A stretch of DNA of 6,353 bases, taken from NCBI GenBank assembly GCA_029573365.1, contig JAKQGD010000296.1, forward strand, positions 1 to 6,353, written 5' to 3'. The DNA comes from Bacteroidota bacterium (GTDB lineage Bacteria; Bacteroidota; Bacteroidia; Chitinophagales; Saprospiraceae). The notes under the pieces were generated by a model that was given only the letters and a program-made list of their open reading frames with translations, was not told where the DNA came from and searched no databases. Of this stretch, positions 1-5,177 are shown in pieces (within the stretch, counting starts at the first letter, position 1; each line of letters begins with the position of its first letter). The position numbers were made by a program, and so were the translations under genes.

Positions 1-116
1 TACACATTGCTAAATCCCTCAGTCGAAAAAAGCTGTTCGCAATACAGGGAGCCATCCGGTTTTCTGTATTGTGTATGACGCTTATGGGGTATTTTTCCTA
101 AAGTGTGGTAATGCAT
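1..116 (-). CDS. hmgA: Homogentisate 1,2-dioxygenase, N-terminal fragment (runs off the left edge)
   Basis: Translating the minus strand from the ATG at 116-114 gives 38 codons with no stop before the window edge. The peptide begins MHYHTLGKIPHKRHTQYR and continues with KPDGSLYCEQLFSTEGFSNV. The run KIPHKRHTQ-RKPDGSLY-EQLF-T-GF is the conserved N-terminus of bacterial homogentisate 1,2-dioxygenase as I recall it. This Fe(II) enzyme opens the homogentisate ring to maleylacetoacetate in tyrosine and phenylalanine breakdown, in the cytoplasm. The iron ligands lie in the C-terminal half, outside the window, so catalytic competence cannot be judged. The ATG follows the TAA stop of the upstream MarR-family gene after a single T, so the two are almost certainly cotranscribed and probably translationally coupled. 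No strong ribosome binding site is visible. The family call rests on 38 residues, but the match is dense. Confidence 0.83.
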   Translation of the reverse strand, partial: MHYHTLGKIPHKRHTQYRKPDGSLYCEQLFSTEGFSNV

Positions 117-117
117 A

Positions 118-585
118 TTAATTGTGTTTTGACAGATTTCCAAAGATTATGTTTAACGTTTTGTCCAGGTGGGCGAGGTCCTCGTTGCTCAGTCCGGCAT
201 AGGCTTCTGTTCTGAATTCACGCACTAGCGGATAGATGCGATGATAGATGGCCTGGCCTTCTTCTGTGAGCCTGATGATAAACCTTCTGCGGTCGTTGAT
301 GTCAGGTGTCCGCGACGCTAGTTTTTTTGAAACCAACAAGTCTATCATCCTTGTGATGGTAGGTGCATCTTTAAAACAAAGCTCTCCGAGCTCCTGCTGA
401 CTCAGAGCATTGTGTCTATATAACATGTTTATTACCACCCACTGATCTACAGTGACATCTATCTCCGGGTGCAGCAGCAATATCCTGGAAAACGACAACT
501 TCATCAGCTTGACAGTTTTTTCAAGCGTAAATCCTGACATCTCCAGCCTGCCATCCATCTTTTTGGTCTCTAAAATATTAAACAT
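118..585 (-). CDS. MarR-family transcriptional regulator, probable regulator of hmgA
   Basis: This is a cytoplasmic winged-helix DNA-binding protein of 155 aa, within the usual MarR length. From the start at 585, the helix-turn-helix spans about residues 61-90 (LSQQELGELCFKDAPTITRM, then IDLLVSKKLASR). The wing follows with the MarR signature DINDRRRF at 95-102 and then a C-terminal dimerisation helix. The frame is open further upstream to an ATG at 717. That longer start would add 44 residues including a false membrane-like stretch, would begin 9 bases past the neighbour's terminator, and would place the promoter and palindrome inside the gene. The ATG at 585 therefore fits best; the ATG at 558 is an alternative giving 146 aa. 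The gene lies one base upstream of hmgA in the same direction. From this context I infer that it senses a tyrosine-pathway aromatic intermediate and represses its own operon. The ligand cannot be read from the sequence. Confidence 0.88.
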   Translation of the reverse strand: MFNILETKKMDGRLEMSGFTLEKTVKLMKLSFSRILLLHPEIDVTVDQWVVINMLYRHNALSQQELGELCFKDAPTITRMIDLLVSKKLASRTPDINDRRRFIIRLTEEGQAIYHRIYPLVREFRTEAYAGLSNEDLAHLDKTLNIIFGNLSKHN

Positions 586-588
586 AAC

Positions 589-610
589 AATGATTAGTGT
601 GCTAATTATT
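589..610. promoter_or_regulatory. Probable operator palindrome for the MarR-family regulator
   Basis: An inverted repeat has 9-bp arms AATGATTAG (589-597) and CTAATTATT (602-610) around the spacer TGTG, with one mismatch (592/607). Length and symmetry suit a MarR dimer site. It ends 4 bp before the preferred ATG at 585 and lies just downstream of the predicted -7 element, covering the expected transcription start. This is a classical position for repression. Binding is inferred. Confidence 0.6.
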
Positions 611-612
611 TG

Positions 613-644
613 CAAAACAAAGAATATTGTTGCACATGACCAAA
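613..644 (-). promoter_or_regulatory. Bacteroidota-type promoter of the marR-hmgA operon
   Basis: On the minus strand, TTTG (644-641) is followed after 20 bases by TTGTTTTG (620-613). The second element matches five of the six fixed positions of the Bacteroidota -7 consensus TAnnTTTG. The spacing suits the -33/-7 arrangement known in that phylum. Transcription should begin near 605-609, giving a leader of about 20 nt before the ATG at 585. No transcription data are available to me. Confidence 0.45.
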
Positions 645-725
645 CATTACCAAATTTTTTTTTATTATGCTCTACACTCTTGAATAAGAGATGGATTAAA
701 AAGTTTTGTTTCCTCAATTTAGGCC

Positions 726-764
726 AAAAAAAAAGCAGCTTCCCCGGTAGGAGGAAGCTGCTTT
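726..764 (-). terminator. Intrinsic terminator of the first LytM/M23 gene
   Basis: A perfect 12-bp stem pairs 732-743 with 753-764 (AAAGCAGCTTCC on both arms when read on the minus strand as arm and complement) around a 9-nt loop. On the minus strand it is followed by a run of nine T (734-726). It lies 24 bases past the stop of the M23 gene at 789, reading in the same direction. The plus-strand flank has no T run, so it is directional. It isolates the peptidase transcript from the marR-hmgA operon. Confidence 0.93.
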
Positions 765-788
765 AGGTATGGTTAAGTATATCTTAGG

Positions 789-1772
789 TTAGTCCAGCGA
801 CTGATTGTCCGTGGAGGCCCTTTTAACCAATTCCTGGTATTCTAAAGGTGACAAGCCGTCGAGGCAGTAATCTATAGGATTGATGGCAACACCATTAAGC
901 CATACTTCGTAATGGCAGTGAGGTGCTGTGGATGTGCCTGTACTACCCACCTTGCCTATGGTTTGGCCTTTTTTTACGATTTCACCTTCTTTGACATTGA
1001 TGCTGTGCATATGTGCATACAAAGTTTTATAGCCAAAGCCATGGTCTATAAGTACATGTTTTCCATAGCCGCTGCCTGTTTTGTTGATAGAGACAATTCT
1101 GCCGTCACCAGTAGCCTGAATGTCGGTACCCTGTGGTGCGGTAAAGTCTATACCTTTGTGGAACCTTCTAAGTTTGTATATAGGATGGATTCTGGTACCA
1201 AATCCTGAAAGAAACTTAACATCCTTTTTAAGGGCGGTCTCCCTGACCGGCTTGATAGATGGGGTACTTGCAAGCTTTTTCTCTTTGGCTACAGCCAATT
1301 TGTATAAGCTGTCAAGTGATTTTTTTTGCAGGTCTATTTTGAGTTTGAGTTCGTCTACCTTGTTGAGGTTTTCTTTGATCATTTTACCTGTCTCCTTGTA
1401 GTTTTCTAAGTATTCGTATTTGTCATGACCTCCGATACCACCGTTCCAGATGCCTTCGTCCATAGGTTTTACACCGAGTATCATTCTGTTTATCTCACTG
1501 TCCTTTTCGTGAAGGGATTCAATTTTTTGTGAAAGATTGTGGTAATCGTCAGTAAGCTGTGAAAGATAAAATTCCAGTTGCTCCTTTTCCTTGGTGATTA
1601 CCTGCTCCTTGGGTGTGGGGAAGTACTGATAGGCCAGTACAAACATAAGGACAGCGGTCAGTACAACGGCAGACATAAAGTACAAACTCTTCCGGAACTT
1701 ATCCTTCCGCGTTAGTTTGTGTTCTTCATATGTAAGTGTATGCTCGTTGTAAACGTATTTTAAATTCTTCAT
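789..1772 (-). CDS. Membrane-anchored LytM/M23-family metalloendopeptidase with coiled coil
   Basis: This 327-aa protein belongs to the zinc peptidases that cut peptide cross-links in peptidoglycan. A short charged cytoplasmic N-terminus (1-28) is followed by one membrane segment (about 31-48), then a long Lys/Glu/Leu-rich, probably coiled-coil stretch (about 55-170), then the M23 domain (about 185-300). The catalytic set looks complete: H205 and D209 in HKGID, H254 in YAHMH, and H285 and H287 in PHCHYE. By analogy with LytM, H205, D209 and H287 bind zinc while H254 and H285 assist catalysis. The topology puts the enzyme domain in the periplasm. A coiled coil before a LytM domain recalls division-associated LytM proteins, but that link is inference. 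No Shine-Dalgarno sequence precedes the ATG. The gene ends at a strong terminator. The second LytM gene is 280 bp upstream, so a separate promoter is likely. Confidence 0.9.
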   Translation of the reverse strand: MKNLKYVYNEHTLTYEEHKLTRKDKFRKSLYFMSAVVLTAVLMFVLAYQYFPTPKEQVITKEKEQLEFYLSQLTDDYHNLSQKIESLHEKDSEINRMILGVKPMDEGIWNGGIGGHDKYEYLENYKETGKMIKENLNKVDELKLKIDLQKKSLDSLYKLAVAKEKKLASTPSIKPVRETALKKDVKFLSGFGTRIHPIYKLRRFHKGIDFTAPQGTDIQATGDGRIVSINKTGSGYGKHVLIDHGFGYKTLYAHMHSINVKEGEIVKKGQTIGKVGSTGTSTAPHCHYEVWLNGVAINPIDYCLDGLSPLEYQELVKRASTDNQSLD

Positions 1773-2052
1773 TCGAGTCTACGGTTATTTATTAACAATC
1801 CCAGGTTGGAAGGGAATGTCAGAAAATTCGGATACGTTACAAACTAAAAACAGGGTAAAATTAAATTTTATGAATATATTAACCAAACAATCTCAGCTGT
1901 AAATTTTACAATCAAACCACTTTTTTACCGCTGCATAAGACAGAATTTTCTAAGTGCCTGAGGGCAAAATAATAACCAATATCGAAAAAGTATAATATAA
2001 TCTGACCTGCCATATAGGCTTGTTAAGCGTCCGTATGCCCGGAAACTTTTTA

Positions 2053-3369
2053 TTAAGGTTTGGTACTGGCTTCTTCGTCGCTGATTGATGCCATTTCAGA
2101 TCTGCCTGAGATATTGTTGAGTTTAAAGAGCAGTTTGTCTCTGTGCTCAAAAAATGCCGGCAACTCTGTCATGTTCATTGGTTGGGCAGAAGGGAGTTTT
2201 TCCTTCAGGTGGTTGACCTGGCGGCCGTTTTTCCAAAACCTGAAGCATACATGAGGCCCAGTAGCCAGTCCGGTAGAACCTACATAACCTATGGTTTCTC
2301 CCTGCCTGACTCTGGAGCCGTTCTTTACACCTTTGGCAAACCGGGACATGTGCAGATACTGAGTTTCGTAAATATTATCGTGCTTGATTTTGACAAATTT
2401 GCCGTTTCCTCCGGTGTACGAGGCTGCAGTGACCACACCGTCAGCGACAGCACGTATTTCAGTTCCGTAAGGTGCCGCATAGTCTGTGCCCAGATGTGGG
2501 ATCGTTTTGCCTTTGATAGGGTGAAACCTCCTGAGATTGTAGCTTGATGAAATGCGGGAAAACCTTACCGGTGCCTTGAGGAAGGTCTTCTTTGCGGGCC
2601 TGCCTTCAAAATCAAAGTACCCTTCTTCGTCTTTGGTTTTATACAGGAATGAATAGTTGGATCCGTTGTCATTTATATAGCAGGCTGCAATAAGCCTACC
2701 TACGCCTACACTCTCTCCATCGATGTATTTATTCTCAAATATGAGCTTAAACTCATCGCCATTGCGGGTATGATAGAAGTCTACCGAACTGGAAAGGGCA
2801 TCTTCCATCAGGTCTATGATAGATGGATGGATGCCTTTTTCCTGCAGGGCTCCCCATAACGAATTGGTGATTTTACCCTGAATGGTTTCTTCGCATGTTT
2901 CTACTTTTTTCTCTACCAGCTTTACAGAGACACTGTCCCTGAGGTCACAAACCACATATTTGTACTTGTCTGGTTCGTATACGATAGCCACAGGCTTGTC
3001 GTCGCATTCGTGCTTTTTGATCACATGATATTTTTCTCCGGGCCTGATGCTTCTTATGTTAAATATTTCTCTGGCCTCATGCTCGAGCAGGAGTATCAGA
3101 TTGGTAGTCAGTCCGTTTTCGCTTAGGATGTTTCCAAAAATCTGATTTTTGCGGATGACGTTATTTTCTATATGTACAGAGTCAGGATTAAAGCCAAAAA
3201 CCAAAGGTTTGGCTTGTATATTACGGCTTTCATTCTGGTCTGATACCGGCAAATTATGACTTATAGAATTGTGATAGCTGTATATCACTGCAGAAGCTAT
3301 TGCCAGGGAAAAAATAACATCAGTTATTCTCCTCCCCAGCTTTTTTGGCTGTGGTGGTGTAAGTTCCAA
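2053..3369 (-). CDS. LytM/M23-family protein with OapA/Csd3-like N-terminal domains and an HxC active-site variant
   Basis: This 438-aa protein has one N-terminal membrane segment (about 15-31), which is a signal anchor or uncleaved signal. A LysM/OapA-like domain follows (about 70-120, NQIFGNILSENGL to RPGEKYHVIKK), then a Csd3/MepM-like second domain (about 160-265, with NSLWGALQEKGI and RNGDEFKLIFE), and the M23 domain (about 270-390). The order resembles MepM/Csd3 peptidoglycan endopeptidases acting in the periplasm. H292 and D296 (HLGTD), H340 (YLHMS) and H373 are present, but the usual HxH is H373-V-C375, so the third zinc ligand is cysteine. It could still bind zinc, or the protein could be a non-catalytic activator. 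The start codon is TTG (3369-3367): the frame has no ATG between an upstream TGA and the membrane segment. AGAAGAAA directly precedes it as a weak purine-rich ribosome site. Confidence 0.88.
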   Translation of the reverse strand: MELTPPQPKKLGRRITDVIFSLAIASAVIYSYHNSISHNLPVSDQNESRNIQAKPLVFGFNPDSVHIENNVIRKNQIFGNILSENGLTTNLILLLEHEAREIFNIRSIRPGEKYHVIKKHECDDKPVAIVYEPDKYKYVVCDLRDSVSVKLVEKKVETCEETIQGKITNSLWGALQEKGIHPSIIDLMEDALSSSVDFYHTRNGDEFKLIFENKYIDGESVGVGRLIAACYINDNGSNYSFLYKTKDEEGYFDFEGRPAKKTFLKAPVRFSRISSSYNLRRFHPIKGKTIPHLGTDYAAPYGTEIRAVADGVVTAASYTGGNGKFVKIKHDNIYETQYLHMSRFAKGVKNGSRVRQGETIGYVGSTGLATGPHVCFRFWKNGRQVNHLKEKLPSAQPMNMTELPAFFEHRDKLLFKLNNISGRSEMASISDEEASTKP

Positions 3370-3412
3370 TTTCTTCTGGTTTACGGTAAAGGAATTGTAT
3401 AAAACCTCTTGA

Positions 3413-3425
3413 TGTCAAATTGACA
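3413..3425. repeat. Short perfect inverted repeat TGTCAA-A-TTGACA upstream of the second LytM gene
   Basis: Six-base arms TGTCAA (3413-3418) and TTGACA (3420-3425) flank a single A. The site is 44 bp upstream of the TTG start at 3369, in the 107-bp gap behind the methyltransferase gene. It has no T run and is short, so it is not a terminator. It could be an operator or chance. A TTTG on the minus strand (3419-3416) overlaps it and could be a -33 element, with a poor -7 match (TTCCTTTA, 3394-3387) 21 bases downstream. Confidence 0.3.
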
Positions 3426-3476
3426 CCGCAAGATAAGTCCAATGTCCTGATTTTACCAAGTTTTAGTTGTTAAAAA

Positions 3477-4073
3477 TTACATTGACGCAAGTTTTTTACA
3501 AATAAAAAACAATTCGTTGCCTTGTCTTGGAGCCACAGAATTATAACACATGTCAATGGAATGTATGTGTAATTTATTGCCAAACAAAGACCTGTATTCA
3601 TCTATGTTTCCGCCAAAAGGTGGTCCTTCCTTGCCAAACTCTGAAGCAAACAAAAGACCCGCCAGTGTGCCCCCTTCTGCCAGCAGGTCTGCCATTTTAT
3701 CTACATACGCCGGCCTAAGGGCAGGGTCTATCGCACAAAAAAAAGTCTGTTCCAGGATCAGGTCATACTGCCCTTGCAGACAAAAGAAGTCGTCTGTGAG
3801 GTAACTGATGCCATCTTTGCCAGACATCAGAGCTTTTGACCTTTCAATGGCAGACGGTGATATGTCACATATGGTAATGTCTCGGTAGCCACAGTCATGG
3901 AGATAAGCGGCATCACTGCTGTCTCCTGCCCCCGGTATCAGCACCCTTGCCGAGCGGTCCGTGTGCTGGTCTATATAGTGACAGATAGGAGGAGAGGGGC
4001 TGCCCAGGCTCCAGGGAGTGTCTTCGGTGAGGTATCTGTTTTCCCAGTAATGGCGATCGAGTTTTTCAGACAT
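3477..4073 (-). CDS. TPMT-type SAM-dependent methyltransferase
   Basis: This 198-aa cytoplasmic class I methyltransferase is near the usual length for small bacterial members of the thiopurine S-methyltransferase-like family. The N-terminal signature YWENRYLTEDTPWSLGSPSP (9-28) matches the family's WxxRY...TPW.xG pattern. The SAM-binding motif I is VLIPGAGDSSD (44-54), where GAGDSS replaces the more common GCGxGxD form. An acidic residue suited to the SAM ribose is D70 in ICDIS. Family-typical blocks follow: EQTFFCAIDPALR (108-120), LLAEGGTLAGLLF (130-142) and GPPFG (150-154). Family members methylate thiols, halides, or selenium and tellurium compounds; the substrate here is unknown. The ATG at 4073 is the only good start. 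The gene is divergent from folP, sharing an 84-bp region with it, and lies 107 bp upstream of the second LytM gene. Confidence 0.85.
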   Translation of the reverse strand: MSEKLDRHYWENRYLTEDTPWSLGSPSPPICHYIDQHTDRSARVLIPGAGDSSDAAYLHDCGYRDITICDISPSAIERSKALMSGKDGISYLTDDFFCLQGQYDLILEQTFFCAIDPALRPAYVDKMADLLAEGGTLAGLLFASEFGKEGPPFGGNIDEYRSLFGNKLHIHSIDMCYNSVAPRQGNELFFICKKLASM

Positions 4074-4129
4074 GGGATATAATTCTGTATGATTATCGGA
4101 CGATTAAACACTCAAACACACAATTGGGT

Positions 4130-4137
4130 TAATTTTG
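4130..4137 (+). promoter_or_regulatory. Putative -7 promoter element of folP
   Basis: TAATTTTG exactly fits the Bacteroidota -7 consensus TAnnTTTG. Transcription would start near 4142-4145, giving a leader of about 15 nt before the ATG at 4158. No TTTG is seen at the expected -33 distance, which weakens the call. The element lies inside the reading frame if translation began at 4089, so it supports the later start. Confidence 0.4.
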
Positions 4138-4157
4138 CGGACCACAATAATAGTATA

Positions 4158-4979
4158 ATGACCTTAAATTTTGGGGGCAGGCTGATTGCTACGGACAAAC
4201 CCATCGTGATGGGCATCCTTAATCTGACCAATGATTCGTTTTATGAAGGATCCAGGGTCAGCGACCCTGCGTCATTGGTCACTCAAGCAAAAAAAATGAT
4301 TGAGGAAGGTGCGTCCATCCTTGACGTTGGTGCCATGTCCTCCAGACCGGGAGCACGCATAACTGACGAACAGGATGAAATAAGGAAAATAGTGGAAGCT
4401 GTAGGAATACTCATAAAGCAGATTCCTGATGCCGTCATTTCCGTAGATACACTCCGTAGCTCTGTGGCAAAAGCAGGACTCGATGTAGGGGCTGCTATGG
4501 TCAATGACATCTCTGCGGGTGAATACGACCCTCATATGATGCCAACCGTGGCGGCCTACAATGTGCCCTACGTAATGATGCATATGAAAGGATTGCCTGA
4601 AAATATGCAGTCAGACCCACAATACAAGGATGTAGTGCTGGAGATCATGTCGTATTTCAGCCGACGGATTGACACTGCTTTGCAGCATGGCATCCGCGAT
4701 GTCGTCCTCGATCCCGGTTTTGGATTTGGCAAGACCATCAGTCATAATTTTGAAATTTTAAAATCGTTTGAAGCATTCCGCATCTGGGACAAGCCGCTTC
4801 TGGCAGGGATCTCACGAAAATCTATGATTTGGAAAACCCTGGGTACCGACGCCGGCCAAACACTCAACGGAACTACAGCACTCCATATGACTGCACTGGC
4901 CAAAGGTGCCTCTATCCTGCGTGTACATGACGTCAGGGAAGCTGTCGAATGCATCAAACTGTTTGAGTTCCTCAAATAA
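4158..4979 (+). CDS. folP: Dihydropteroate synthase
   Basis: The enzyme joins 6-hydroxymethyl-dihydropterin pyrophosphate to p-aminobenzoate, making dihydropteroate for folate. It is cytoplasmic, a TIM barrel, and the sulfonamide target. From the ATG at 4158 the protein is 273 aa and all family blocks are present in order: MGILNLTNDSF (18-28), DVGAMSSRPGA (56-66), SVDTLRSSVAKAG (95-107), VNDISAG (115-121), MMHMKGLPENMQ (140-151), DPGFGFGK (185-192), GISRKSM (217-223) and ILRVHDV (253-259). N22, D97, N116, D185, K221, R255 and H257 align with the E. coli binding residues. Two departures are N25 where proline is usual (NLTPDSF) and S62 for threonine (STRPG). An ATG at 4089 would add 23 residues lacking family similarity and covering the -7 element, so I reject it. 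No terminator is evident downstream. Confidence 0.95.
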   Translation: MTLNFGGRLIATDKPIVMGILNLTNDSFYEGSRVSDPASLVTQAKKMIEEGASILDVGAMSSRPGARITDEQDEIRKIVEAVGILIKQIPDAVISVDTLRSSVAKAGLDVGAAMVNDISAGEYDPHMMPTVAAYNVPYVMMHMKGLPENMQSDPQYKDVVLEIMSYFSRRIDTALQHGIRDVVLDPGFGFGKTISHNFEILKSFEAFRIWDKPLLAGISRKSMIWKTLGTDAGQTLNGTTALHMTALAKGASILRVHDVREAVECIKLFEFLK

Positions 4980-5137
4980 CCCTTCTTGTGCAATACAAAG
5001 AGTCAAATTTTTAATTGATTATTTTATCAGGGTTTTCATGGATGTTGTAGGATGATTTCGTGCCATGGTAATCAACCAAAATGGTCGTAACTATCAATAA
5101 TGAAGTGTTAAGAATCCAATTTGCCTTTACAATTGTT

Positions 5138-5145
5138 TAATTTTA
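5138..5145 (+). promoter_or_regulatory. Weak candidate -7 element before the TamB-like gene
   Basis: TAATTTTA differs at one position from the Bacteroidota -7 consensus TAnnTTTG. A TTTG lies upstream at 5120-5123, but the 14-base gap is shorter than the usual 19-21. The 198-bp gap after folP (4980-5177) makes a separate promoter plausible; otherwise this AT-rich gap holds no gene or clear hairpin that I can support. Confidence 0.2.
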
Positions 5146-5177
5146 GGCGTTTAATCAGTATTGCTCTTTCAATATAA

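Noticed and set aside
789..1401. Plus-strand open frames at 912-1208 and 1120-1401
   Set aside because: They lie opposite the M23 catalytic and coiled-coil region, show no family motifs, and are cysteine-rich or serine/leucine-rich in the way antisense shadows are.
1773..2052. Possible promoter (TTAGTTTG, minus strand 1847-1840) and terminators in the gap between the two LytM genes
   Set aside because: There is no TTTG at a suitable -33 distance, and the only hairpins seen have 3-4 bp stems without T runs. The gap is AT-rich and I can support nothing specific in it.
1950..2150. Minus-strand 66-codon frame overlapping the end of the second LytM gene
   Set aside because: It overlaps a convincing gene in another frame, has no recognisable domain, and has no promoter or ribosome site.
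5053..5100. Tiny ORFs of 11-12 codons between folP and the TamB-like gene, and the small dyad ACCA-AAA-TGGT
   Set aside because: They are too short to distinguish from chance, and there is no ribosome site or attenuator-like hairpin with a T run.
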